Below are positions 1 through 10,697 of a stretch of DNA of 64,000 nucleotides, one piece after another. Made by a program: the position numbers and the translations under genes. Position 1 is the stretch's first letter; each line of letters begins with the position of its first letter. The notes beneath the pieces were generated by a model that saw nothing but the letters and a program-made list of their open reading frames with translations, did not search any database and was not told the DNA's origin. The stretch lies in the NCBI RefSeq assembly GCF_016808335.1, contig NC_053136.1, forward strand, positions 3,144,531 to 3,208,530, written 5' to 3'. Origin of the DNA: Panicum virgatum. Its lineage: Eukaryota; Streptophyta; Magnoliopsida; Poales; Poaceae.

Positions 1-747
1 TGGGCCCAACGTGACTGTGGCTACAGTGGTAGCGAATCTTTCCTCCGATATGCGTACTGCTGCTCCTCTGACTCAGGGGGGTCTTTTCTTGTCCCGTCAG
101 CTAGGCGCCCGTTGGAGTAGCGTAGCTTGCGGCGTGGCCTGCTGAGGCTATTATGTAGCGTCATAATGGGCGACGCCGAGCCGTCGTATCCATCTGTTAC
201 GGCAGACTGGCAGACGCGGCGTGGGCGGCGCCAATGCCCCCACTACCTTGGTAATACGCGATCAATAGTATCCCCTGGTCAATGAAACGCCTCAGCTTCT
301 GCTATATCAATGCGGACGTCCACCTACCGCAATAAATGCAGTGGTGGGTGAGGCTTTGTATGGGGACCAAGCGCCCTTGTATACGTGTCCGCGCCGGACC
401 ACCCAGAGGTAGGGCGTCGACTTCTTCCCTTAGCGAGGGGTCCGGTTACCATACAAGAGGTCCGGGACCCTATGAGGGGTCCGGGACTTCCGCGGGGGTC
501 CGGATCCTTCGGGAGGTCCGGAGCCCCGGCTGTTCGGGCTGCCCGCCTCTTCCGGGACACGCGTCGTTCCCGGATCTTCCCCAGTCGTGAGGCAGGTCCG
601 GGACCGTTTGCCGAGAGAACAGAATTCCGGACCACAGGGGTCCGGCTGGACCACAGGGGTCCGGCTGTTTGGACGTAGTCAAGGATAACTACAAGGCCCT
701 TGCCTAGACACAGCAAGAGGGGGTACCCCAGTCCTGGGGTACCGACA
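1..747 (-). mobile_element. Partial diverged LTR (minus orientation)
   Basis: The right end reads ggtaccccagtcctggggtaccgaca, the same terminal pattern as the four LTRs that follow, so 747 is the 5' edge of an LTR read on the minus strand. The body is rich in ggtccgg/ccggacc motifs like the other LTRs but is clearly diverged, and it starts before the window. No credible gene lies in it; the G+C-rich open frames on both strands overlap each other and look like composition artefacts. Confidence 0.7.
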
Positions 748-759
748 GTGGCCCCCAAA
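748..759 (-). other. Collapsed internal region: PPT joined to the LTR edge
   Basis: On the minus strand this reads LTR-end CGACA, then TTT, then GGGGGCCAC, then the next LTR start TGTCGG. In the intact units the internal region is 1,443 bp, with TTTGGCGCGCC on the LTR side and GGGGGCCAC on the polypurine side. Here everything between is gone, with a GG shared at the join, consistent with a microhomology deletion. Confidence 0.7.
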
Positions 760-1786
760 TGTCGTGGTGCTGCAAACCACAGCCGGGTGGCGGAAGGCAC
801 CCGCCCTAGCCCAGAGGGTGTGTACTCGGGGGTTAGCTAGTCTTAGATCAATCTTCCTCAAGAACTCGATGAACACAACCGGATTTAGAGTGGTTCGGGC
901 CGCCGGAGCGTAATACCCTACGTCCACTGTGTGTTGTGTTCTAGCGGGCGTGCTCTCCCTTTTATATGTCCAAGGGGAGCACGTACACTGAGCGGGGCCC
1001 CGACATGTGGACCCGGCGATGTATTATAAACTACACTTTGGCCTTCAATGGCTCAGATCCGGAGATCTTGTCATCGACTTCTGTGCGTAGCTTCTGACCA
1101 GGGATGGTCTTGAGTTGTCCTGTCAGAGTAGAGTCTAGCCTTTGCAGTCGCGCGTCGAGGTCACGATGAAGCGCCGAACTACTGACTCAGTCCACTGTAG
1201 CAGCGTGCACTGTTGCTTCAGTCAGTAGCTGGTCATCATGACTCGTCGCTCATGCGCGCAGCGCTGAGTCTTTAATGCTTGTCTCGGTATCTGGCGATCC
1301 ACAGTGTGGACTGACAAAAGCTGCCCCGTGCCCAGAGGCAGCAGATCCCGCCTCAACCACTCGCACTTAATGCGGGTGGGTGAGGGAGCTTCCAGCGGAA
1401 GGCTGGCGCCCGTGCCCGCGTCTGCGTGACACGTGGCGGCTCCGGACCCCACCCGAGCAGCTTGCTGAGCCGAGAGCTCACGGGGGTCCGGATAGGCACG
1501 TGGAGGTCCCGGACCCGCCTGCGGGAGTCCGGATGGCACGTGGAGGTCCCGGACCCGCCTGCGGGGGTCCGGGTCCGCGGCCACAGGTTCTGAGCATTTC
1601 CACCTCTGGGACACGTGGTGACACCGGACCCGTCCCCAAACGGGAAGCGGGTCCGGGACCGTTGGTCCGGTGAGATGGAGTCGAAACCCAGGAGTCCGGC
1701 TGCTCAGCTCCTTAGGGCGTAGTTACGGATAACTACGCGAGTCTTGGCACAGTAGGAGTGGGTACCCCAACTGTAGGGTACCGACA
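760..1786 (-). mobile_element. LTR 1 of the array, with a 71-bp deletion
   Basis: It begins tgtcgtgg and ends ggtaccgaca on the plus strand. It is 1,027 bp against 1,098 bp for the other three. The missing 71 bp lies after tgtgtgttgt near 935-940, where the full copies carry the segment from attgcc to aacctgt, and gtgtt motifs flank the loss. It also carries private differences such as catcgact instead of catcggct near 1074. Confidence 0.9.
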
Positions 1787-2737
1787 GTGGCCCCCGGGCC
1801 CGCCTCGGGAGAGGCAACGAACCCGCAGGTGGGGCCACTACTGTGAGCAACTTGGCTGCTTCTGGCACCCAGCGGTGCGCGCCGCAAGGGTCTTGCCCTG
1901 CATCGTCCATCCTTTGGGTCACCTGCTGCATCATCACGTTTGGACCTGCACATGACTCAAGGTAGATGCTTAGTAGCGTGCCCACGGGTCCCAAATCCTG
2001 TTGGCTGTAATCCTTTGAGATGGATAGCTAGGTTCAGTGAACGAAGCTCAAGGGGCCGGCCTTTAGGTTAAGAGAAAGTCCGGACCTCCAGGTTCCCAGT
2101 CCTAGGTACTACGGCACTCATTCACAGGAGGTGGTGCGTGCAGGCTTAGGGTACGGAACCAGGCTAAGCGGCTACACGGCTCCGGACCTCCCCGGAGAAT
2201 GAGTGCGCTTCCCTGAACCTGCAGGTTCCCAGGGGTCCGAACCCCTCTCTTCCATGAGGGGTCTCGAGCTAATTCACTAACTAGCCAACTCAATTCGGAC
2301 CACAATCACCGCACAAGAGTAAGAAGCCACGTGGGGGTTAGCGCAAACAGAATGCGTAGATTGAAATTGGAATGTAACATCCTTAGAGGCGAACTAAGAA
2401 TAAACTTTTCCTTTATAACTAGATGTACATGAGATGTGCGATGTAAGCCAGAACACGGGTTTATGAGGCCGGAGCTGTCCGGACCACCGGGCCCCCAGTC
2501 TTAGGTACTACGGTACTCGTCCTAGGGAGGTAGAGCATGCAGGCTTAGGGTACGGAACCAGGCTAAGCGGCTACATGGCTCCGGACCTCCCCGGAGGGTG
2601 AGTACGCTTCCCTGAACCTGGTTCGCAGAGGTCCGGACCCCTCCACGGGGGAGGCTCACCGGACTGGACCACACGGAAGTACTACCTAGTTACAAAGGAA
2701 AATGTTTTATTCCCTGCTGGGCCTCTAAGTGGAGGAC

Positions 2738-3172
2738 TTACAGAGATGTAGAGTCGGGGGTGCGACCGGAGTCGGCTTTCCGCCGGAGAGAGCCACCAGA
2801 GTCGGCTTTCCGCCGGAGCGGGCTTGGTGCGACCGGAGTCGGCTTTCCGCCGGAGCGGGCTTGGTGCGACCGGAGTCGGCAGTCCGCCGGAGTCCGCCGG
2901 AGCGGGCTTGGTGCGACCGGAGTCGGCTTTCCGCCAGAGCGGCTTCCTCTCATGAGTGAGGTATGCTGTGAGCTGGGATTTATCGCTCCGCCGCTCGCAG
3001 CTTGTGAGGGGGCCCTTGACGGGTGCCCTGACTCTTGCCGGCGGGCGGCGCGCGCCGCCGCCAACGGTGGCTGCTCCACAGGCACAGTTGCCCCTGGAGC
3101 AGGAACGCGAGAGGCATGTGGCGTGGAGGACGCCACCCCCTCCGTCATCTCCACGTCGTCCACGCGAACCAT
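2738..3172 (-). CDS. Short gag-like leader ORF of the LTR element, copy 1
   Basis: The ATG at 3172 lies about 50 bp downstream of the primer-binding-like site, where a gypsy-type gag would start. The 144-residue frame begins MVRVDDVEMTEG and is alanine/proline-rich, then passes into a tandem repeat with recurring GGKPTPVAPSPLRR and RRKADSG units made by the underlying minisatellite. There is no zinc knuckle, protease or polymerase motif. The start position suggests a gag remnant, but I recognise no family domain. An overlapping plus-strand frame is a repeat shadow. Identical or near-identical copies are at 5279-5713 and 7820-8254. Confidence 0.4.
   Translation of the reverse strand: MVRVDDVEMTEGVASSTPHASRVPAPGATVPVEQPPLAAARAARRQESGHPSRAPSQAASGGAINPSSQHTSLMRGSRSGGKPTPVAPSPLRRTPADCRLRSHQARSGGKPTPVAPSPLRRKADSGGSLRRKADSGRTPDSTSL
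2755..2945. repeat. Internal minisatellite, about 37-bp unit
   Basis: Units of the form gcgggcttggtgcgaccgg followed by agtcggctttccgccgga recur about four to five times with partial and shortened copies. The same block recurs at 5296-5486 and 7837-8027 because it is part of the repeated internal region. It creates the repetitive C-terminal half of the gag-like ORF. Confidence 0.85.
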
Positions 3173-3229
3173 GGGGACGAAGAAGATGATGAAATGCGAC
3201 CAGCTAGCCCCCCTACCTGGCGCGCCAAA

Positions 3230-4327
3230 TGTCGTGGTGCTGCAAACCACAGCCGGGTGGCGGAAGGCACCCGCCCTAGCCCAGAGGGTGTTTACTCGGG
3301 GGTTAGCTAGTCTTAGATCAATCTTCCTCAAGAACTCGATGAACACAACCGGATTTAGAGTGGTTCGGGCCGCCGGAGCGTAATACCCTACGTCCACTGT
3401 GTGTTGTATTGCCTTCCCACGAGAGTGAGAAGGTGCGAGAGCTTGAGTCTGGATTGTGGAGATGATGTGTGAACCTGTGTTCTAGCGGGCGTGCTCTCCC
3501 TTTTATATGTCCAAGGGGAGCACGTACACTGAGCGGGGCCCCGACATGTGGACCCGGCGATGTATTATAAACTACACTTTGGCCTTCAATGGCTCAGATC
3601 CGGAGATCTTGTCATCGGCTTCTGTGCGTAGCTTCTGACCAGGGATGGTCTTGAGTTGTCCTGTCAGAGTAGAGTCTAGCCTTTGCAGTCGCGCGTCGAG
3701 GTCACGATGAAGCGCCGAACTACTGACTCAGTCCACTGTAGCAGCGTGCACTGTTGCTTCAGTCAGTAGCTGGTCATCATGACTCGTCGCTCATGCGCGC
3801 AGCGCTGAGTCTTTAATGCTTGTCTCGGTATCTGGCGATCCACAGTGTGGACTGACAAAAGCTGCCCCGTGCCCAGAGGCAGCAGATCCCGCCTCAACCA
3901 CTCGCACTTAATGCGGGTGGGTGAGGGAGCTTCCAGCGGAAGGCTGGCGCCCGCGCCCGCGTCTGCGTGACACGTGGCGGCTCCGGACCCCACCCGAGCA
4001 GCTTGCTGAGCCGAGAGCTCACGGGGGTCCGGATAGGCACGTGGAGGTCCCGGACCCGCCTGCGGGAGTCCAGATGGCACGTGGAGGTCCCGGACCCGCC
4101 TGCGGGGGTCCGGGTCCGCGGCCACAGGTTCTGAGCATTTCCACCTCTGGGACACGTGGTGACACCGGACCCGTCCCCAAACGGGAAGCGGGTCCGGGAC
4201 CGTTGGTCCGGTGAGATGGAGTCGAAACCCAGGAGTCCGGCTGCTCAGCTCCTTAGGGCGTAGTTACGGATAACTACGCGAGTCTTGGCACAGTAGGAGT
4301 GGGTACCCCAACTGTAGGGTACCGACA
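3230..4327 (-). mobile_element. LTR 2 of the array
   Basis: A full 1,098-bp LTR. The minus-strand TATA-like box is at 3502-3507. It shares gtgtttactcgg (near 3290) with LTR 3, whereas the two outer LTRs read gtgtgtactcgg. It carries a private tccagatgg where the others read tccggatgg (near 4070). Confidence 0.9.
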
Positions 4328-5770
4328 GTGGCCCCCGGGCCCGCCTCGGGAGAGGCAACGAACCCGCAGGTGGGGCCACTACTGTGAGCAACTTGGCTGC
4401 TTCTGGCACCCAGCGGTGCGCGCCGCAAGGGTCTTGCCCTGCATCGTCCATCCTTTGGGTCACCTGCTGCATCATCACGTTTGGACCTGCACATGACTCA
4501 AGGTAGATGCTTAGTAGCGTGCCCACGGGTCCCAAATCCTGTTGGCTGTAATCCTTTGAGATGGATAGCTAGGTTCAGTGAACGAAGCTCAAGGGGCCGG
4601 CCTTTAGGTTAAGAGAAAGTCCGGACCTCCAGGTTCCCAGTCCTAGGTACTACGGCACTCATTCACAGGAGGTGGTGCGTGCAGGCTTAGGGTACGGAAC
4701 CAGGCTAAGCGGCTACACGGCTCCGGACCTCCCCGGAGAATGAGTGCGCTTCCCTGAACCTGCAGGTTCCCAGGGGTCCGAACCCCTCTCTTCCATGAGG
4801 GGTCTCGAGCTAAGTCACTAACTAGCCAACTCAATTCGGACCACAATCACCGCACAAGAGTAAGAAGCCACGTGGGGGTTAGCGCAAACAGAATGCGTAG
4901 ATTGAAATTGGAATGTAACATCCTTAGAGGCGAACTAAGAATAAACTTTTCCTTTATAACTAGATGTACATGAGATGTGCGATGTAAGCCAGAACACGGG
5001 TTTATGAGGCCGGAGCTGTCCGGACCACCGGGCCCCCAGTCTTAGGTACTACGGTACTCGTCCTAGGGAGGTAGAGCATGCAGGCTTAGGGTACGGAACC
5101 AGGCTAAGCGGCTACATGGCTCCGGACCTCCCCGGAGGGTGAGTACGCTTCCCTGAACCTGGTTCGCAGAGGTCCGGACCCCTCCACGGGGGAGGCTCAC
5201 CGGACTGGACCACACGGAAGTACTACCTAGTTACAAAGGAAAATGTTTTATTCCCTGCTGGGCCTCTAAGTGGAGGACTTACAGAGATGTAGAGTCGGGG
5301 GTGCGACCGGAGTCGGCTTTCCGCCGGAGAGAGCCACCAGAGTCGGCTTTCCGCCGGAGCGGGCTTGGTGCGACCGGAGTCGGCTTTCCGCCGGAGCGGG
5401 CTTGGTGCGACCGGAGTCGGCAGTCCGCCGGAGTCCGCCGGAGCGGGCTTGGTGCGACCGGAGTCGGCTTTCCGCCAGAGCGGCTTCCTCTCATGAGTGA
5501 GGTATGCTGTGAGCTGGGATTTATCGCTCCGCCGCTCGCAGCTTGTGAGGGGGCCCTTGACGGGTGCCCTGACTCTTGCCGGCGGGCGGCGCGCGCCGCC
5601 GCCAACGGTGGCTGCTCCACAGGCACAGTTGCCCCTGGAGCAGGAACGCGAGAGGCATGTGGCGTGGAGGACGCCACCCCCTCCGTCATCTCCACGTCGT
5701 CCACGCGAACCATGGGGACGAAGAAGATGATGAAATGCGACCAGCTAGCCCCCCTACCTGGCGCGCCAAA
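4328..5770 (-). mobile_element. Internal region, unit 2
   Basis: A 1,443-bp copy of the internal region, with the same polypurine tract (4328-4336), gag-like frame (5279-5713) and minisatellite. It shares gagctaagtcac with unit 3, so units 2 and 3 look like the most recent duplicates. Confidence 0.88.
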
Positions 5771-6868
5771 TGTCGTGGTGCTGCAAACCACAGCCGGGTG
5801 GCGGAAGGCACCCGCCCTAGCCCAGAGGGTGTTTACTCGGGGGTTAGCTAGTCTTAGATCAATCTTCCTCAAGAACTCGATGAACACAACCGGATTTAGA
5901 GTGGTTCGGGCCGCCGGAGCGTAATACCCTACGTCCACTGTGTGTTGTATTGCCTTCCCACGAGAGTGAGAAGGTGCGAGAGCTTGAGTCTGGATTGTGG
6001 AGATGATGTGTGAACCTGTGTTCTAGCGGGCGTGCTCTCCCTTTTATATGTCCAAGGGGAGCACGTACACTGAGCGGGGCCCCGACATGTGGACCCGGCG
6101 ATGTATTATAAACTACACTTTGGCCTTCAATGGCTCAGATCCGGAGATCTTGTCATCGGCTTCTGTGCGTAGCTTCTGACCAGGGATGGTCTTGAGTTGT
6201 CCTGTCAGAGTAGAGTCTAGCCTTTGCAGTCGCGCGTCGAGGTCACGATGAAGCGCCGAACTACTGACTCAGTCCACTGTAGCAGCGTGCACTGTTGCTT
6301 CAGTCAGTAGCTGGTCATCATGACTCGTCGCTCATGCGCGCAGCGCTGAGTCTTTAATGCTTGTCTCGGTATCTGGCGATCCACAGTGTGGACTGACAAA
6401 AGCTGCCCCGTGCCCAGAGGCAGCAGATCCCGCCTCAACCACTCGCACTTAATGCGGGTGGGTGAGGGAGCTTCCAGCGGAAGGCTGGCGCCCGCGCCCG
6501 CGTCTGCGTGACACGTGGCGGCTCCGGACCCCACCCGAGCAGCTTGCTGAGCCGAGAGCTCACGGGGGTCCGGATAGGCACGTGGAGGTCCCGGACCCGC
6601 CTGCGGGAGTCCGGATGGCACGTGGAGGTCCCGGACCCGCCTGCGGGGGTCCGGGTCCGCGGCCACAGGTTCTGAGCATTTCCACCTCTGGGACACGTGG
6701 TGACACCGGACCCGTCCCCAAACGGGAAGCGGGTCCGGGACCGTTGGTCCGGTGAGATGGAGTCGAAACCCAGGAGTCCGGCTGCTCAGCTCCTTAGGGC
6801 GTAGTTACGGATAACTACGCGAGTCTTGGCACAGTAGGAGTGGGTACCCCAACTGTAGGGTACCGACA
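5771..6868 (-). mobile_element. LTR 3 of the array
   Basis: A 1,098-bp LTR bounded by tgtcgtgg and ggtaccgaca, with the minus-strand TATA-like box at 6043-6048. It is nearly identical to LTR 2. Confidence 0.9.
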
Positions 6869-8311
6869 GTGGCCCCCGGGCCCGCCTCGGGAGAGGCAAC
6901 GAACCCGCAGGTGGGGCCACTACTGTGAGCAACTTGGCTGCTTCTGGCACCCAGCGGTGCGCGCCGCAAGGGTCTTGCCCTGCATCGTCCATCCTTTGGG
7001 TCACCTGCTGCATCATCACGTTTGGACCTGCACATGACTCAAGGTAGATGCTTAGTAGCGTGCCCACGGGTCCCAAATCCTGTTGGCTGTAATCCTTTGA
7101 GATGGATAGCTAGGTTCAGTGAACGAAGCTCAAGGGGCCGGCCTTTAGGTTAAGAGAAAGTCCGGACCTCCAGGTTCCCAGTCCTAGGTACTACGGCACT
7201 CATTCACAGGAGGTGGTGCGTGCAGGCTTAGGGTACGGAACCAGGCTAAGCGGCTACACGGCTCCGGACCTCCCCGGAGAATGAGTGCGCTTCCCTGAAC
7301 CTGCAGGTTCCCAGGGGTCCGAACCCCTCTCTTCCATGAGGGGTCTCGAGCTAAGTCACTAACTAGCCAACTCAATTCGGACCACAATCACCGCACAAGA
7401 GTAAGAAGCCACGTGGGGGTTAGCGCAAACAGAATGCGTAGATTGAAATTGGAATGTAACATCCTTAGAGGCGAACTAAGAATAAACTTTTCCTTTATAA
7501 CTAGATGTACATGAGATGTGCGATGTAAGCCAGAACACGGGTTTATGAGGCCGGAGCTGTCCGGACCACCGGGCCCCCAGTCTTAGGTACTACGGTACTC
7601 GTCCTAGGGAGGTAGAGCATGCAGGCTTAGGGTACGGAACCAGGCTAAGCGGCTACATGGCTCCGGACCTCCCCGGAGGGTGAGTACGCTTCCCTGAACC
7701 TGGTTCGCAGAGGTCCGGACCCCTCCACGGGGGAGGCTCACCGGACTGGACCACACGGAAGTATTACCTAGTTACAAAGGAAAATGTTTTATTCCCTGCT
7801 GGGCCTCTAAGTGGAGGACTTACAGAGATGTAGAGTCGGGGGTGCGACCGGAGTCGGCTTTCCGCCGGAGAGAGCCACCAGAGTCGGCTTTCCGCCGGAG
7901 CGGGCTTGGTGCGACCGGAGTCGGCTTTCCGCCGGAGCGGGCTTGGTGCGACCGGAGTCGGCAGTCCGCCGGAGTCCGCCGGAGCGGGCTTGGTGCGACC
8001 GGAGTCGGCTTTCCGCCAGAGCGGCTTCCTCTCATGAGTGAGGTATGCTGTGAGCTGGGATTTATCGCTCCGCCGCTCGCAGCTTGTGAGGGGGCCCTTG
8101 ACGGGTGCCCTGACTCTTGCCGGCGGGCGGCGCGCGCCGCCGCCAACGGTGGCTGCTCCACAGGCACAGTTGCCCCTGGAGCAGGAACGCGAGAGGCATG
8201 TGGCGTGGAGGACGCCACCCCCTCCGTCATCTCCACGTCGTCCACGCGAACCATGGGGACGAAGAAGATGATGAAATGCGACCAGCTAGCCCCCCTACCT
8301 GGCGCGCCAAA
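6869..8311 (-). mobile_element. Internal region, unit 3
   Basis: The third 1,443-bp internal copy, with a private agtattacc at about 7761 where the others read agtactacc. The gag-like frame is at 7820-8254. Confidence 0.88.
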
Positions 8312-9409
8312 TGTCGTGGTGCTGCAAACCACAGCCGGGTGGCGGAAGGCACCCGCCCTAGCCCAGAGGGTGTGTACTCGGGGGTTAGCTAGTCTTAGAT
8401 CAATCTTCCTCAAGAACTCGATGAACACAACCGGATTTAGAGTGGTTCGGGCCGCCGGAGCGTAATACCCTACGTCCACTGTGTGTTGTATTGCCTTCCC
8501 ACGAGAGTGAGAAGGTGCGAGAGCTTGAGTCTGGATTGTGGAGATGATGTGTGAACCTGTGTTCTAGCGGGCGTGCTCTCCCTTTTATATGTCCAAGGGG
8601 AGCACGTACACTGAGCGGGGCCCCGACATGTGGACCCGGCGATGTATTATAAACTACACTTTGGCCTTCAATGGCTCAGATCCGGAGATCTTGTCATCGG
8701 CTTCTGTGCGTAGCTTCTGACCAGGGATGGTCTTGAGTTGTCCTGTCAGAGTAGAGTCTAGCCTTTGCAGTCGCGCGTCGAGGTCACGATGAAGCGCCGA
8801 ACTACTGACTCAGTCCACTGTAGCAGCGTGCACTGTTGCTTCAGTCAGTAGCTGGTCATCATGACTCGTCGCTCATGCGCGCAGCGCTGAGTCTTTAATG
8901 CTTGTCTCGGTATCTGGCGATCCACAGTGTGGACTGACAAAAGCTGCCCCGTGCCCAGAGGCAGCAGATCCCGCCTCAACCACTCGCACTTAATGCGGGT
9001 GGGTGAGGGAGCTTCCAGCGGAAGGCTGGCGCCCGCGCCCGCGTCTGCGTGACACGTGGCGGCTCCGGACCCCACCCGAGCAGCTTGCTGAGCCGAGAGC
9101 TCACGGGGGTCCGGATAGGCACGTGGAGGTCCCGGACCCGCCTGCGGGAGTCCGGATGGCACGTGGAGGTCCCGGACCCGCCTGCGGGGGTCCGGGTCCG
9201 CGGCCACAGGTTCTGAGCATTTCCACCTCTGGGACACGTGGTGACACCGGACCCGTCCCCAAACGGGAAGCGGGTCCGGGACCGTTGGTCCGGTGAGATG
9301 GAGTCGAAACCCAGGAGTCCGGCTGCTCAGCTCCTTAGGGCGTAGTTACGGATAACTACGCGAGTCTTGGCACAGTAGGAGTGGGTACCCCAACTGTAGG
9401 GTACCGACA
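8312..9409 (-). mobile_element. LTR 4, the 5' LTR of the array
   Basis: Because the element reads on the minus strand, this right-most copy is the 5' LTR that would drive transcription of the whole array. It ends at 9409 against unique AT-rich DNA. The adjacent bases aatag (9410-9414) would be one copy of the target duplication, with the partner outside the window or lost. Confidence 0.9.
8584..8589 (-). promoter_or_regulatory. LTR TATA-like box
   Basis: The minus strand reads TATAAAAGGGAGAGCACG in the middle of the LTR, the expected place for the U3/R promoter. Equivalent boxes lie at 961-966, 3502-3507 and 6043-6048. Confidence 0.55.
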
Positions 9410-9826
9410 AATAGTTTTGTGCCCTTCGACAATTTAATAAATATTGGAGCATGCACATATCTATATCTCTCATGTAGATTAAGCCTACAAGTATAGCATT
9501 AAGATTAACGTGTTTTATAGTAGCTAGTAGTCTAGACTAAGTATTCATGTGGCTATTTAGTATTTATTTGATCTTGTGATCAGGTTCATTTAGATCAGGG
9601 AATGTGGTGTTGTGTGTGTTTGTGTTTGAAGTCCAAATGATCTATTATAGTGTTCACTGTAATGCAGGCGCAACACCATAAATGTACTTCTTGTATGATT
9701 CTCACAATTTGTTGACCGTTGTTCTCAAATTCCTACAGTGGCACATGATGTTTTGTTTCTATTTGTTGAATAATTAATACTCCAGCCATTCCAAATAGGT
9801 CATTTAGCATATATTTAGGTGCATAA
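9410..9826. other. AT-rich intergenic DNA, nothing recognised
   Basis: Unique AT-rich sequence immediately right of the LTR array. I see no gene, terminal repeat or conserved motif. Confidence 0.6.
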
Positions 9827-10149
9827 GAGCATATCTCTATTTCTCTTCCTCATTCTTATTTTTTTTAGAAAAAGGCAAAAAATGCTCTCCAATAGTTCCC
9901 CATCTCCTAATAATTGGTAAATTGGGCTCCCTTGTGCGTAAAAATACGCACCCCTCGCGGCTCCCGATCGCCCCTCCCCCACAATATTTCTCGCAGAATT
10001 TTCCTTGCGGGGCCACAAACTTCTCATTTCTAGGAGTAAAAATAGAAAACTATTGGAGATGGACTTTTTTTTGCCTCCCCATATCTATTTTGGGAGTTAG
10101 CATACAACAAAATCTGGGCAGTATTTTTTAGAAACTCTTAGAGATGCTC
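9827..10149. mobile_element. Tourist-like MITE
   Basis: The left end gagcatatctcta and the right end tagagatgctc are inverted copies, each flanked by TAA (9824-9826 and 10150-10152), the target-site type of PIF/Harbinger elements. Further inward, ctccaatag and ctattggag pair as subterminal inverted repeats. It is 323 bp and non-coding. The small open frames inside are not supported. Confidence 0.65.
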
Positions 10150-10339
10150 TAACAAATGTTACGTATCTAAAAAAGTTAAAAACCAATAAATTAATCTGAA
10201 GACATTGTGCTTCGGTGGCAATCGGCTCTAGGTTACTACAGGAAATAAAAGATGCATTCCCATATGACAGGGAGAGAAAATAGTGGTTATTGGACTAAAA
10301 TTCCCTCGGTCAAGTAGGGTCATTGTGTCAGATATGAAA

Positions 10340-10624
10340 TGTTATGGCAGTGGGCTGGGCCTTTATGGGCTGAGTAGGGAGGCCCGCGGTACTGTTCAAC
10401 CAGATGCGAATGGCGGCGGCTAGGGTTAGGGGCGCTGGGAACGCCGGCCGCGGGGCTTCGCCCACGGCCGGCAAGAGAGAAGGGATTTCCTTCTAATCTC
10501 TTGCTTGATTAGATTGATACATCTCCTCTCCTTATATAGAGAGGTTTACTTGACCCATAAACAAACGACTAATTAACCCTAATGGGCTAAGGCCCAATAG
10601 GCCATTGACTCCTCTAATACTACA
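10340..10624 (-). mobile_element. 3' LTR of a short minus-strand LTR element
   Basis: It begins tgttatggcagtgggctggg and ends ctcctctaatactaca on the plus strand. It is followed by ccccacctgg, which reads on the minus strand as a polypurine tract CAGGTGGGG just before TGTAGTATT. A partner LTR with the same tgttatgg start lies at 11863. The LTR is about 285 bp. Confidence 0.65.
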
Positions 10625-10697
10625 CCCCACCTGGACATGCAGCTCGTCCTCGAGGTGCAACCTAATGATGACGCTGATGATTTGACTCGATATAAAC

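Larger units (their letters stand above)
1787..3229 (-). mobile_element. Internal region, unit 1
   Basis: It starts on the minus strand after the LTR with TTTGGCGCGCCAGGTAGGGGG, then a short gag-like frame, and ends at the polypurine tract GGGGGCCAC (1787-1795). At 1,443 bp it is far too short for gag-pol. It differs from units 2 and 3 at gagctaattcac (near 2268), where both others read gagctaagtcac. Confidence 0.88.
760..9409 (-). mobile_element. Tandem array of a non-autonomous LTR retrotransposon
   Basis: The order on the plus strand is LTR (760-1786), internal (1787-3229), LTR (3230-4327), internal (4328-5770), LTR (5771-6868), internal (6869-8311), LTR (8312-9409). The period is exactly 2,541 bp from the second LTR onward and the units differ by only a few bases. 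Read on the minus strand, each LTR runs TGTCGG to CGACA, is followed by a TGGCGCGCCAGG primer-site-like sequence, and is preceded by the polypurine tract GGGGGCCAC. No protease, integrase or reverse transcriptase is encoded, so mobilisation would need another element's enzymes. Unequal recombination between LTRs is the simplest origin of the array (inference). Confidence 0.92.

Noticed and set aside
1222..9296. Repeated frames of 130, 97, 96 and 76 codons in the LTR array
   Set aside because: They overlap on both strands inside LTRs, recur only because the unit is repeated, and show no domain.
760..9409. Satellite or CRISPR-like array
   Set aside because: The 2.5-kb period has LTR, primer-site and polypurine features, so it is a tandem retroelement, not a satellite or CRISPR.
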